Source: Clostridia bacterium (lineage in GTDB: Bacteria > Bacillota > Clostridia > Lachnospirales > Lachnospiraceae). From it: a DNA stretch of 64,000 nucleotides. Location: NCBI GenBank assembly GCA_910576325.1, contig CAJTIM010000018.1, positions 1 to 64,000 on the forward strand. Direction: 5' to 3'. The notes below the pieces were generated by a model. That model saw only the letters and a program-made list of their open reading frames with translations, did no database searches and was not told the origin of the DNA. Shown piece by piece: positions 1 through 7,742 of the stretch (the first letter of the stretch is position 1; the number at the start of each line of letters is the position of its first letter). Position numbers and translations under genes: made by a program.

Positions 1-3
1 CCC

Positions 4-45
4 TTAGAATGTATTTACACCTTACGGTGCATGCTTACATTCTAA
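4..45. repeat. Nested inverted repeat at left edge
   Basis: Outer arms TTAGAATGTA (4-13) and TACATTCTAA (36-45) are perfectly complementary. Inside them CACC (18-21) and GGTG (26-29) close a TTAC tetraloop. No T tract follows, so it is not an ordinary terminator for the plus strand. It ends seven bases before an unusual ORF. It may be a REP-type or mobile-element end; its identity is not established from one copy. Confidence 0.5.
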
Positions 46-52
46 AGGATAT

Positions 53-436
53 ATGCTAATGGTTTCCAGCTCCGGAATGCCGGTTTCCTTAAAAACGGAT
101 TTGCGGTTTCCTATCACCGGACAGCAGGGGCACGGAAGCCGGAATATTCAATCTGCAGGCATTGCCATTACTGGTGGAGTTATAAAAAGTGCTTTATCTA
201 CAACGGTCGCTTGTGTAAAAAGTACATACAAATGGACATTAGTTGATACCACTCTTTCTGCTCATTCAAAAAATGTTTACGGCTATAAATATCATGTAAC
301 AGACAGCAATTACCATACTGGTGATAACTATTATGAGGGATATCAACCCAGTGATTGGCGTACACAAGCGTTAGCCGTATGGTTTCATAATGAAATGTTC
401 GCATATTCTGTCTGGGATGTGGTTGGATGGAGTTAA
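53..436 (+). CDS. Hypothetical protein, possibly a chimeric or truncated remnant
   Basis: A 127-residue ORF that I do not recognise. The first 40 residues come from a GC-richer stretch holding three copies of GGTTTCC (60, 84, 105), while the rest is AT-rich, so the reading frame looks stitched together from two sources. The C-terminal 80 residues are rich in Tyr, Thr, His and Trp, which would suit an extracellular beta-rich fragment, but no signal peptide is visible and no convincing ribosome binding site precedes the start. It ends four bases before the next small gene. It may be the tail of a larger secreted protein whose front has been lost. Function unknown. Confidence 0.35.
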   Translation: MLMVSSSGMPVSLKTDLRFPITGQQGHGSRNIQSAGIAITGGVIKSALSTTVACVKSTYKWTLVDTTLSAHSKNVYGYKYHVTDSNYHTGDNYYEGYQPSDWRTQALAVWFHNEMFAYSVWDVVGWS

Positions 437-439
437 AAA

Positions 440-652
440 ATGAAATGTAATTATTGCAATACTGAAATGCTAGAAGGATATCTTCCTACTCCTGGTATAG
501 AATGGGTGCCCAAGTATAAGGAAAAGAAGTTAAAATATACAGGACCCAAAACAAACGGCTTTCGGATAGGGCGAATGTATCTTATGAGCCTAAAAAAGCA
601 ATCGGCATGGTACTGCCCTAATTGTGATTTGATAATAATTAATTGCAGGTAA
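440..652 (+). CDS. Small zinc-ribbon protein (DUF6487-like)
   Basis: A 70-residue protein with two CxxC knuckles: Cys3-x2-Cys6 at the start and Cys59-x2-Cys62 near the end, the layout of a stand-alone zinc ribbon. The start ATG has GGAG eight bases upstream. The motif pattern, the short length and the hydrophobic, Lys-rich middle fit the Clostridial DUF6487 type of small zinc-ribbon proteins, whose role is unknown. It follows the preceding ORF by three bases and may share its transcript. A dyad at 665-704 lies just behind the stop. Confidence 0.6.
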   Translation: MKCNYCNTEMLEGYLPTPGIEWVPKYKEKKLKYTGPKTNGFRIGRMYLMSLKKQSAWYCPNCDLIIINCR

Positions 653-664
653 AGTGTTCCAAAA

Positions 665-704
665 CAGGGGAGCCATTGACTTCTATAAGTCTCCGGCTCC
701 CCTG
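665..704. repeat. Long cruciform-type hairpin after the zinc-ribbon gene
   Basis: CAGGGGAGCC (665-674) pairs perfectly with GGCTCCCCTG (695-704), and within the loop GACTT (678-682) pairs with AAGTC (687-691). The T-rich stretch begins about 27 bases later, so classic intrinsic termination is doubtful. It may act as a processing or stalling hairpin between the plus-strand small genes and the convergent gene at 756-1400. Confidence 0.5.
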
Positions 705-755
705 GACGCTTGGCCTGACTGACAATCTCTTTTTGACTTTTCTCTATGGGCAGCT

Positions 756-1400
756 TTATGTTTCATTTTCTTCACAGAAATCCGATGCCAGCTTATTCAG
801 CAAATCCTCCTGAATCTTCGGGAAATGCTCCCGTATCAGTTGGGAGACAGCTTCATACTTCCGCAGGTAAAATAGCTCTTCGGGCAGAGAGGTATCCAAA
901 GCAGCCACACTTTCCGAGTGCATCCCTTCCGAGTGATACCAGTCCGTGATCTTCTCAATAAATGCATGCTCCGAGGCTGCAAGACCTTGAAGCTTCTTTG
1001 CGCTCCCGAAGGATACAATGCCGCCGACAAAAAAGCCGGCAAACAGAAGCAGCATCACAATCAGAGCAAAGTTGTGGAAGGGGAAGCTTAAGATCCCCAT
1101 AAGGGCCAGGAGCATAACCACAAATCCGACGCCGCCTACCGCTGAGAAGGTCCAGGCAGAGGATCGCATATCTGCGCAACGTTCCTCCGGGCTTCGGTAA
1201 GCCTTCACATAGGCAGGCTTTTCCCTTGGCCCTTCTAAGACTGCGCCCGGGTCAAAATCCTCCGGAAATTCGTAATCCTCCGGAATCTCAACCGTTTCTT
1301 CCTCCTCGGGCAAAAGCTCTTCTATCAGGTCCACATCACAATCGGGACAGTGGGTAATTCCTTTTCGATATTCATTTTTACATTTGGGACACCAAGCCAT
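756..1400 (-). CDS. Zinc-ribbon membrane protein of unknown function
   Basis: A 214-residue protein. Cys4/Cys7 and Cys18/Cys21 form an N-terminal zinc ribbon. A very acidic linker (about 28-60) follows, then two hydrophobic helices (about 83-103 and 108-128) separated by a short turn, then a soluble helical C-terminus. This zinc-ribbon plus two-helix hairpin form is common among uncharacterised Clostridial membrane proteins; no enzyme motif is visible. AGGAG stands ahead of the ATG, and a good promoter lies at 1468-1496, back to back with the promoter of the response-regulator/alarmone-synthetase gene. The divergent arrangement suggests, but does not prove, shared control. Confidence 0.7.
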   Translation of the reverse strand: MAWCPKCKNEYRKGITHCPDCDVDLIEELLPEEEETVEIPEDYEFPEDFDPGAVLEGPREKPAYVKAYRSPEERCADMRSSAWTFSAVGGVGFVVMLLALMGILSFPFHNFALIVMLLLFAGFFVGGIVSFGSAKKLQGLAASEHAFIEKITDWYHSEGMHSESVAALDTSLPEELFYLRKYEAVSQLIREHFPKIQEDLLNKLASDFCEENET

Positions 1401-1467
1401 GAGCGTATTCTCCTATTCCGGTTCCGTAGATCCCTTAAAGCACATGAATGAAAACTATCTGTGAATT

Positions 1468-1496
1468 ATTATCTGAAATTTTTGTGTCTGTGTCAA
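1468..1496 (-). promoter_or_regulatory. Sigma-A type promoter for the zinc-ribbon membrane protein
   Basis: Reading the minus strand: TTGACA (1496-1491), 17 bases, GATAAT (1473-1468). The -35 is perfect and the -10 has one mismatch. The leader to the ATG at 1400 is about 60 bases. Confidence 0.7.
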
Positions 1497-1526
1497 GAAA
1501 AATCATGAAAATATCTCCGGGAATAA

Positions 1527-1555
1527 TTGAAATCCCGCATCAAAAATCTTATAAT
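1527..1555 (+). promoter_or_regulatory. Sigma-A type promoter for the REC-alarmone synthetase gene
   Basis: TTGAAA (1527-1532), 17 bases, TATAAT (1550-1555). It gives a leader of about 45 bases before the ATG at 1608. Its -35 is 30 bases from that of the divergent promoter. Confidence 0.75.
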
Positions 1556-1607
1556 AAGAGAAGATTTTGAGTTACAATTCCCGGCTGACGGGAAAAGGAG
1601 TGTTATT

Positions 1608-2678
1608 ATGCAGAGGATATTAGTAGTGGACGACGCGGAGCTGAACCGTGAGCTGCTATGCGATATGCTGAAGGATGAATACCAGGTAGAGACGGCGGAG
1701 GACGGAAGGGAAGCGCTTAACTATCTGGACAAATACCCCAGAGAAATGGCCGCAGTTCTTCTGGATCTGCATATGCCGCATATGGATGGCTATGCGGTAA
1801 TGGCTGAGATGAGCAAAAAGGAATGGCTGAAAAGGATTCCGGTGTTGATTATCAGCAGCGAGCTTGCGGTGGAGGCGGAAAGCAGATGTCTGGAGCTGGG
1901 AGCTTCGGATTTTATTCACAAGCCTTTTGAGAGAGCGATTGTAAAAAACCGTATTAAAAATGCTATGCGGCTCTACACCCGAAAAAATCAACTGGAGCGG
2001 AAGGTGGAGGAGCAGGCGGTAATGCTCAGAAAGCAGGATCAGATTATTCGGATTCAGGCGGAAAAGCTGAAGGAAGCGGAGCCGTTTCACCGTTTGATGC
2101 TGGAATACCAGGCAGCGATTATGGAGATTGAGACAAGGCTTAAAATCCTGAATGCGGAATTTTCCCAGGAGTATAAGCGGAATCCCTTTGAATCCATTAA
2201 GAGCCGTCTGAAATCCCCGGAGAGTATTTATGAAAAGTTGGAGCGGAAAGGCTATCCGGTGACGGTGGAGAGTATTCAGGAGAATTTAAAGGATGTGGCG
2301 GGGATTCGGGTGATTTGTTCCTTCCCGGATGATATTTACCGGCTGGCGGATTTGATGATTAAGCAGGATGATATTATTTTGCAGAGGAGAAAGGATTATA
2401 TTCAGAATCCTAAGTCTAACGGGTATCGGAGTCTGCATTTGATTATTGGCGTGCCTGTTTATCTGTCCAGGGAGAAGAAGTATATGATGGCGGAGGTTCA
2501 GTTTCGGACGATTGCTATGGATTTCTGGGCAAGCCTGGAGCACAAGCTGAAATATAAGAAGGTTGTGGATAATACGGAGGAGATTGTGCGGCAATTGAAG
2601 GTTTGCGCGGATTCGATTGAAGAGCTGGATTATCAGATGCAGAAGATTCGGAATCGGATTGATCATTCGAGAGAGTGA
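1608..2678 (+). CDS. Response regulator receiver fused to a small alarmone synthetase
   Basis: 356 residues from ATG 1608, preceded at seven bases by AAGGAG; the upstream TTG at 1527 is really the promoter. Residues 1-120 are a complete CheY-like receiver: acidic pair Asp8/Asp9, phospho-acceptor Asp53, Ser83/84 and Lys105-Pro106. A charged coiled coil (about 122-160) leads into a RelA/SpoT synthetase domain (about 165-320) with the basic motif at 198-211, Asp229 in DVAGIRV, the GYRSLH guanine loop with Tyr273, and Glu296 in EVQFRT. All residues expected for (p)ppGpp synthesis are present; no hydrolase, TGS or ACT domain exists. The inference is that phosphorylation of the receiver controls alarmone synthesis. 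No histidine kinase is nearby. A stand-alone synthetase is encoded at 22110-22931 and an orphan Hpt protein at 59476-59829. Confidence 0.88.
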   Translation: MQRILVVDDAELNRELLCDMLKDEYQVETAEDGREALNYLDKYPREMAAVLLDLHMPHMDGYAVMAEMSKKEWLKRIPVLIISSELAVEAESRCLELGASDFIHKPFERAIVKNRIKNAMRLYTRKNQLERKVEEQAVMLRKQDQIIRIQAEKLKEAEPFHRLMLEYQAAIMEIETRLKILNAEFSQEYKRNPFESIKSRLKSPESIYEKLERKGYPVTVESIQENLKDVAGIRVICSFPDDIYRLADLMIKQDDIILQRRKDYIQNPKSNGYRSLHLIIGVPVYLSREKKYMMAEVQFRTIAMDFWASLEHKLKYKKVVDNTEEIVRQLKVCADSIEELDYQMQKIRNRIDHSRE

Positions 2679-2747
2679 TTTTTGTTTGGGCGGTAATTTT
2701 GATATTGGGATGTAGGACTGTGATATTTGGCGGGGGAGCGGAAGACT

Positions 2748-3227
2748 GTGAAGATTACGTGTGTTGCGGTGGGGAAGATTAAGGAAATGTATTTTTCGGA
2801 GGCCGTGAAGGAGTATGCGAAGCGGTTAAGCCGTTATTGTAAGCTGGAGATTGTGGAGCTGCCGGATGAAAAGACACCGGACGGGGCGAGTGCGGCGGAG
2901 GAAGCGGCTATCTTGGAGCGGGAAGGGGAACGTATCCTGAAGGCTGTCAGGGAGGATGCTTATGTGATTGCACTGGCTATTAAGGGGAAGGCTTTGGATT
3001 CGGTGGAGTTTTCCCGCAGGCTTGAACGGCTGGGGGTGGAGGGGAAGAGCCATATTGTCTTTGTGATTGGCGGTTCTTTGGGGCTGTCCACGGCGGTGAT
3101 GAAGCGGGCGGATGAGTCCGTAAGCTTTTCGCGGATGACGTTTCCTCATCAATTGATGCGTGTGATCTTGTTGGAGCAGGTGTATCGGGGGTTTCGGATT
3201 ATGAAGGGGGAACCGTATCATAAGTAA
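2748..3227 (+). CDS. rlmH: 23S rRNA (pseudouridine1915-N3)-methyltransferase RlmH
   Basis: 159 residues from GTG 2748, with GGGGGAG nine bases upstream; this start gives the usual family length. RlmH is a SPOUT-type, SAM-dependent methyltransferase that modifies pseudouridine 1915 in helix 69 of 23S rRNA on the assembled 70S ribosome. The family signature is clear: an N-terminal KITCVAVGKIKE strand, the trefoil-knot loop VFVIGGSLGLS near residue 100, and the C-terminal HQLMRVILLEQVYR and GEPYHK motifs. It is the only gene between the REC-synthetase gene and a decayed region, and has no promoter of its own that I can point to. Confidence 0.95.
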   Translation: MKITCVAVGKIKEMYFSEAVKEYAKRLSRYCKLEIVELPDEKTPDGASAAEEAAILEREGERILKAVREDAYVIALAIKGKALDSVEFSRRLERLGVEGKSHIVFVIGGSLGLSTAVMKRADESVSFSRMTFPHQLMRVILLEQVYRGFRIMKGEPYHK

Positions 3228-3472
3228 GGGCGAAAGAGGACGGATATTCCGGAAATAAAAGAGAATAAGTGTTGTATTTTACCCCTCTGGGAGTTTGTGG
3301 CTTTCATGGGGGTAGTATTATGGACTTATAGTTAAGATTCACTCAAAGATGGTTCTAAAAATAAGATTACATATTATGTATGTGGCAACTGGAACACCGG
3401 ATATCAAAGAAAAATGCCGACAGGTTCTTGGCTTATTGTAATTTACCGAATGGCTGTGTATAATAGAAATAG
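3228..3472. other. Intergenic region with no convincing gene
   Basis: AT-rich stretch after rlmH. A 30-codon open frame (3349-3441) is too short to support as a gene. A weak five-pair hairpin (ACCCC/GGGGT) occurs near 3281-3314. Nothing else is recognisable; it probably belongs to the same decayed accessory patch as the nuclease remnant that follows. Confidence 0.4.
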
Positions 3473-3868
3473 ATAACAGGATATACCTTTGAAAATATCT
3501 GTAAAGAAGACGGCAGCATTTCAATGGGTGATGAGGCGGTAAAGATATTTCTCAATGCAAAAGGAACTCTGGATGATGTGAGTGATGAATTAAAGGCGTT
3601 CCTTGATTATGTGGCAGGGAAGAAGCCGAAGGATGACTATGTGGAGAGATTGGAAGAAGCTGTAAAAGAGGCCAAGAAGAATAGAGAATGGTGGCATGAG
3701 TATATGACGTTGTTGCTGAGAGACCAGGAGAATGTGAAAAAAGGTGAGGAAATGTTGGCAAAATTAATAATACTTTTAAGTGAAGATGGCCGTTTATCGG
3801 ACATTATCAAAGTATCACAGGATAAAGAGTATCGTCAGGAACTTTATGTGGAATATCATATCATTTAA
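3473..3868 (+). pseudogene. C-terminal remnant of an Rpn-family nuclease/transposase-like protein
   Basis: The open frame begins after a stop at 3470, and its best ATG is 3524, giving 114 residues. The reading frame upstream of that ATG (TFENICKEDGSIS) still reads like the family, showing that the frame was once longer. The text KIFLNAKGTLDDVS, then KAFLDYVAGKK, then EAVKEAKKNREWWHEYM and a C-terminal DKEYRQELYVEY is typical of the C-terminal half of the Rpn / PD-(D/E)XK nuclease family transposase-like proteins that are abundant and often decayed in Lachnospiraceae. The N-terminal nuclease domain with its catalytic residues is missing, so the copy should be dead as a nuclease. Confidence 0.7.
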
Positions 3869-4120
3869 AAGCAGAACATTACAGGGCAGAAAATTTTAAA
3901 GATTTTCTGTCCTTAATAATATTACGAGATTTTTCGCATTTAGGTATGATATGATTTTAAGGATACTCAAGAGGAGATGGATGCTATGATGGAGTCGGTT
4001 GAATTGATTAAGGAGACGATTTTAAATTAAATTGCAGGCCGGAGAAATGTTCCGGAAATTCTTTAGTTACTTTTTAAAATGCGATTTGAGAAGTCTTTGG
4101 TATCATAATATGTTATTTAC
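3869..4120. other. Decayed intergenic stretch with a short coding remnant
   Basis: After a stop at 3947, an open frame reads about 26 codons to 4030 and ends with QEEMDAMMESVELIKET; it contains a GAGGAG-ATG at 3971-3979. It reads like a helical protein tail but is too short to name. The rest is AT-rich and featureless. Confidence 0.3.
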
Positions 4121-4122
4121 GG

Positions 4123-4152
4123 AAAAAGGCTGTGATTTTATCAACCACAGCC
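4123..4152 (-). terminator. Intrinsic terminator of the MATE exporter gene
   Basis: On the minus strand the stem GGCTGTG (4152-4146) / CACAGCC (4134-4128) is followed by a run of five T (4127-4123). It stands about 45 bases behind the exporter stop codon. Confidence 0.8.
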
Positions 4153-4197
4153 ATATGCAATAGAAAACTTATTACCAGAGTTTTTAGATAAACAGAT

Positions 4198-5589
4198 CTA
4201 AACGCTGCAGGGAGAATGTTTTTTCTCTCCGGACACATCATCCGCCTGAACGCTTCCAAGTTTTTTCCCATAAACCTTCAGAATATAAAAATACATCCCA
4301 ATCAAAAGCCCTCCGGCCAGTACCCAGGCAGTCGGACTTGCCAGGCAGACGCCCAGATAGCTGTGCTGCCTTGCGGCGATAACAGCCACCACGCCGCGGC
4401 CAATCAATTCTGCGATACCGGCTGTCATGGGCAGAAGTCCAAAGCCCATACCCTGAATACCGTTTCGGTAGACATTCACAATAACCAGAGGCATAAAGAA
4501 ATAGCCAATGCAGTTCAGATAAAGATCAACCTCACCGATAATATCCGCCACATGCTCCGACACAAACAAATAGGTCAGATATTTTCCGCTGGTCATTACA
4601 AAGGCGGAAGCCAGAATACTATAGGCAAAGCCGATCAGGGTAGAGGCCCGGAAGCCCTGCCGCACGCGCCGGATATCCCCTGCGCCCACATTTTGGGCGC
4701 AGTAGGTAGATATGGTGGTGCCGAGAGCCACATAAGCCTGGGTAACTACCTGCTCAATCTTGCTTGCGGCCGTAAAAGCGGCTACGGACATAGAACCAAG
4801 GAGGTTCAGGGAAGACTGCATCATCATCGTTCCCACAGCCGTGATGGAGTACTGAAGGGCCATCGGAAAGCCAATCCCCATCTGAATCCGTGCCAGATGT
4901 CCGTCGGGGAGCCAATCCTCTTTTTTTAGCCTCAAAAGAGGAACCTTCCTTATAATATAGATCAGGCAGAGAATACCGGATACCCCCTGTGAGATCACGG
5001 TAGCAAGAGCGGCCCCGGCCACGCCCATATGAAAGCTGATAATCAGTACCAGATCCAGAACAATATTCAAAAGCGCGGCCAGAATCAGAAAGTACAGAGG
5101 CGTTTTGCTGTTGCCGAGGGCACGCAGTATGCAGGAGAGCAGGTTGTAAAGCACCTGGGCAAAGATTCCGGCGCAGATAATCATAATGTAAGTATAAGCA
5201 TCCGCAAAAATATCCTCCGGCGTGTTCATAAGCTTCATCAGCGGGCGCATGCCAAGCATACTGCCGGCTGTCATAAGCAGAGAAACCGCCAGAGAAAGCA
5301 GGGCGGCGCTTCCAACGGTTTTGCGCATCCCATCCATATCCCCGGCCCCGAATCTTTGGGCCGTCAGTACGGTAAAGCCTACGGTCATTCCCATAAGGAA
5401 GCCGAGAATCAAAAAAGTTATGGTTCCGGTGGAACCAACGGCAGCCAGAGCCGGCGTTCCCACAAATTTTCCTACAATAATGGTGTCGGCCATGCTGTAA
5501 AGCTGCTGAAATACATTTCCTATAAAAATGGGCAGGGTAAAGCCGAGTATAATTTTCGCCGGACTGCCTTTTGTCATATCTTTTTCCAT
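4198..5589 (-). CDS. MATE-family multidrug/cation exporter
   Basis: 463 residues from the ATG at 5589, chosen because GTGAGG lies nine bases upstream; ATG 5598 and GTG 5604 in the same frame are alternatives. It is an inner-membrane sodium- or proton-driven antiporter of the MATE/NorM/DinF type. The N-terminal motif KIILGFTLPIFIGNVFQQLY, ADTIIVGKFVG in helix 2, the NIVLDLVLI helix and a second MPLVIVNVYRNGIQGMG repeat in the C-terminal half are typical, and about twelve hydrophobic helices can be counted. The last 25 residues are a charged tail. It is monocistronic, with its own promoter (5651-5679) and terminator (4123-4152). The substrate cannot be told from sequence. Confidence 0.9.
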   Translation of the reverse strand: MEKDMTKGSPAKIILGFTLPIFIGNVFQQLYSMADTIIVGKFVGTPALAAVGSTGTITFLILGFLMGMTVGFTVLTAQRFGAGDMDGMRKTVGSAALLSLAVSLLMTAGSMLGMRPLMKLMNTPEDIFADAYTYIMIICAGIFAQVLYNLLSCILRALGNSKTPLYFLILAALLNIVLDLVLIISFHMGVAGAALATVISQGVSGILCLIYIIRKVPLLRLKKEDWLPDGHLARIQMGIGFPMALQYSITAVGTMMMQSSLNLLGSMSVAAFTAASKIEQVVTQAYVALGTTISTYCAQNVGAGDIRRVRQGFRASTLIGFAYSILASAFVMTSGKYLTYLFVSEHVADIIGEVDLYLNCIGYFFMPLVIVNVYRNGIQGMGFGLLPMTAGIAELIGRGVVAVIAARQHSYLGVCLASPTAWVLAGGLLIGMYFYILKVYGKKLGSVQADDVSGEKKHSPCSV

Positions 5590-5650
5590 AATATTCATCC
5601 TCACATTATCAGAAGCTGAAATTGAAAAGCTTCTCCTTTATATCTGCGTT

Positions 5651-5679
5651 ATTATAATAAAATGACACAGGGAGTGCAA
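5651..5679 (-). promoter_or_regulatory. Sigma-A type promoter of the MATE exporter gene
   Basis: On the minus strand TTGCAC (5679-5674), 17 bases, TATAAT (5656-5651). The leader carries a small hairpin, AGAAGC/GCTTCT, just before the ribosome binding site. Confidence 0.7.
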
Positions 5680-5901
5680 GAGGTTTTGGGAAAGATTTTC
5701 AAGTCTGTGAAAATCAGAGAATTCCGTAAAAAAATGCGATTGGAGTGGAGGATAAAATAACAAAAAGGCTGTCAAAAAAGAGCAGAATTTTTTGGTGTAT
5801 GTGTAAGAAAAACTTCTTTCTTTAAAGGCAATTCTGCAAGTGCCAGATGCAAATATGCCCGATATCTTTCTCCAAATCTTAAAAAGAGTAAAAATTAATT
5901 C

Positions 5902-5930
5902 TTGTACTGACAAAAGTTTTGTGCTATACT
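5902..5930 (+). promoter_or_regulatory. Promoter of tRNA-Ala and possibly ddh
   Basis: TTGTAC (5902-5907), 17 bases, TATACT (5925-5930). Transcription would start almost at the first tRNA base. Confidence 0.6.
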
Positions 5931-5939
5931 ATCAGCAAT

Positions 5940-6012
5940 GGGGCATTGGCGCAGCTGGGAGCGCGCCACACTGGCAGTGTGGAGGTCACGGGTTCGAATC
6001 CCGTATGCTCCA
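5940..6012 (+). tRNA. tRNA-Ala, anticodon GGC
   Basis: A 73-base cloverleaf. Acceptor arm GGGGCAT (5940-5946) pairs with ATGCTCC (6005-6011) and contains the G3-U70 wobble that marks alanine tRNAs. D arm GCGC/GCGC; anticodon arm CCACA-CTGGCAG-TGTGG with GGC at the anticodon position; T arm ACGGG-TTCGAAT-CCCGT. The discriminator is A (6012). The CCA end is not encoded. It lies 33 bases ahead of ddh and may be co-transcribed with it. Confidence 0.97.
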
Positions 6013-6044
6013 TTATTTTTATTGATAAAAAGGAGATAACATCT

Positions 6045-7031
6045 ATGAGCATACGAATTGGTATTTTAGGTTATGGAAATCTGGGACGGGGCGTAGAGTG
6101 CGCTGTTCGCCAGAATCCGGATATGGAACTTCGGGCCGTATTCACCCGAAGAGATCCCAAAAGCGTAAGTATTCTCACAGGCACGGCAAAGGTCTGTCAT
6201 GTAGATGAAGCGAAGAACTGGAAGGGTGAGCTGGACGTACTTATTCTCTGCGGCGGAAGCGCCACGGATCTTCCGGTACAGACCCCGGAGTATGCCAAGC
6301 TTTTTAATGTCGTAGACAGCTTTGATACCCATGCAAGGATACCGGAGCATTTTGCGGCCGTAGACGCTGCGGCAAAGGAGGCAGGCAATGCGGCAATCAT
6401 ATCCGTAGGCTGGGATCCGGGAATGTTTTCTTTAAACCGCATGTATGCCAACGCCATTCTGCCGGAAGGTAAGGACTACACTTTTTGGGGCAGAGGCGTA
6501 AGCCAGGGCCATTCCGATGCCATACGCAGAATCCCGGGCGTTAAGGATGCAAAGCAGTACACCATTCCGGTAGAAGCAGCTCTGGCTTCCGTACGTGCCG
6601 GCGAGAATCCGGATCTTAGTACGCGGGAAAAGCACACCAGAGAGTGCTTTGTAGTATTGGAGGAAGGCGCCGACGCCGCCAAGGTAGAGGAAACAATCAA
6701 AACCATGCCCAATTATTTTGCGGATTATGATACCACGGTACATTTTATCAGCGAGGAAGTAATGAAGCGCGATCACAGCCGGATTCCCCATGGAGGCTTT
6801 GTCCTGCGAAGCGGCGTAACCGGTTGGGAAAAAGAGAATCATCACCTGATCGAGTACAGCTTAAAGCTGGATTCCAACCCGGAATTTACCTCCAGTGTCA
6901 TTGCTGCCTACGCCAGAGCCGCTTACCGGCTGTCAGCGGAGGGAAACCATGGCTGCAAGACCGTATTTGATATAGCGCCGGCTTACTTAAGCGCAAAAAG
7001 CGCGGAGGAACTGCGCAAATCCCTGTTATAG
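6045..7031 (+). CDS. ddh: meso-diaminopimelate D-dehydrogenase
   Basis: 328 residues from ATG 6045 with AGGAG nine bases upstream; an in-frame upstream start would lie in the tRNA region. The enzyme (EC 1.4.1.16) reductively aminates L-2-amino-6-oxopimelate with NADPH and ammonia in one step, giving meso-diaminopimelate for lysine and cell-wall synthesis. Visible features are the Rossmann motif GILGYGNLG (6-14), LILCGGSATDLP, and the substrate-site segments VGWDPGMFS and GRGVSQGHSDA that mark this family. Length is normal. It is the shortest route to DAP and implies a DAP-type peptidoglycan. Transcription is probably from the tRNA promoter; no terminator is seen between the tRNA and the gene. 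Confidence 0.95.
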   Translation: MSIRIGILGYGNLGRGVECAVRQNPDMELRAVFTRRDPKSVSILTGTAKVCHVDEAKNWKGELDVLILCGGSATDLPVQTPEYAKLFNVVDSFDTHARIPEHFAAVDAAAKEAGNAAIISVGWDPGMFSLNRMYANAILPEGKDYTFWGRGVSQGHSDAIRRIPGVKDAKQYTIPVEAALASVRAGENPDLSTREKHTRECFVVLEEGADAAKVEETIKTMPNYFADYDTTVHFISEEVMKRDHSRIPHGGFVLRSGVTGWEKENHHLIEYSLKLDSNPEFTSSVIAAYARAAYRLSAEGNHGCKTVFDIAPAYLSAKSAEELRKSLL

Positions 7032-7114
7032 TAAAATAACATGAATGCAATGCCATAATGAGAATAAAATATTCTTACGGACAGACGGCAAAAGCGCGCA
7101 TATCGGGAGCACAT

Positions 7115-7681
7115 ATGAAGAGACAAGATATTGAGGCTTCTATCACATGCTTTCCTATCTGTGATTACGCCTTTATCCAAATCAAGGACATTCCTTTTAA
7201 AGAAGAAGTACGCCATATCTGCAGGACCGAGTGTCCCAGATACGGAAAATCCTGGTCCTGCCCCCCGGCAGTAGGAACCGTGGAGGAATGCCGAAGTCGC
7301 TGCGAAGCTTACGAGGGCGGCTTTCTGTTTACTACCATGACAGAGGTTTCCGATATGGAGAATATGGAGGAGCTTCTTTCTACCCGTAAAGAGCATGAAG
7401 AGCTTACCCGCCGGATAAAAGATCTTTTTATAAAGCAGCATCAGGAGCTTCTGGTTCTGTCCACCGAGTCCTGCGCCCTCTGCGAAGACTGCACCTGGCC
7501 GGATGCTCCCTGCCGTTTTCCCCAGCGGATGCTTCCCTGCATGGAGGGCTACGGCATCCTGGTCACCGGTCTTGCGGAGCGGTGCGGTATTACATTTCTG
7601 AACGGAAACAATCTGGTCACTTGGTTCAGCCTGATTCTCTATCGGGAGGCATTGGAAGAGCCGGGAACGGGAAAATCATAG
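7115..7681 (+). CDS. DUF2284 cysteine-rich metal-binding protein
   Basis: 188 residues from ATG 7115 (GGGAG five bases upstream); ATG 7058 in frame is less likely because it lacks a binding site. The family signature is the set of clustered cysteines: CRTECPRYGKSWSCPP in the N-terminal third and a second cluster with ALCEDCTWPDAPCRFP and CMEGYG in the C-terminal half, likely binding a metal or iron-sulfur cluster. DUF2284 proteins are frequent in anaerobes, often near corrinoid or redox proteins, and their function is not known. It follows ddh by about 80 bases and is probably an independent cargo gene on the same transcript. Confidence 0.8.
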   Translation: MKRQDIEASITCFPICDYAFIQIKDIPFKEEVRHICRTECPRYGKSWSCPPAVGTVEECRSRCEAYEGGFLFTTMTEVSDMENMEELLSTRKEHEELTRRIKDLFIKQHQELLVLSTESCALCEDCTWPDAPCRFPQRMLPCMEGYGILVTGLAERCGITFLNGNNLVTWFSLILYREALEEPGTGKS

Positions 7682-7742
7682 GAATATTATAATATGCCTT
7701 GCCGGATATATGTATGAAGCACCTGCAAGCCATACTCGCGCG

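Noticed and set aside
1527-1607. 27-residue N-terminal extension of the REC-synthetase
   Set aside because: The upstream TTG is the -35 box of a good promoter; ATG 1608 has AAGGAG and starts directly at the receiver fold.
4216-5619. Long plus-strand open frames opposite the MATE gene
   Set aside because: Codon-complement shadows of the MATE gene, without binding sites or family motifs.
5919-6044. In-frame N-terminal extension of ddh
   Set aside because: It would be translated across the tRNA-Ala; the ATG at 6045 has a proper AGGAG site and gives the family length.
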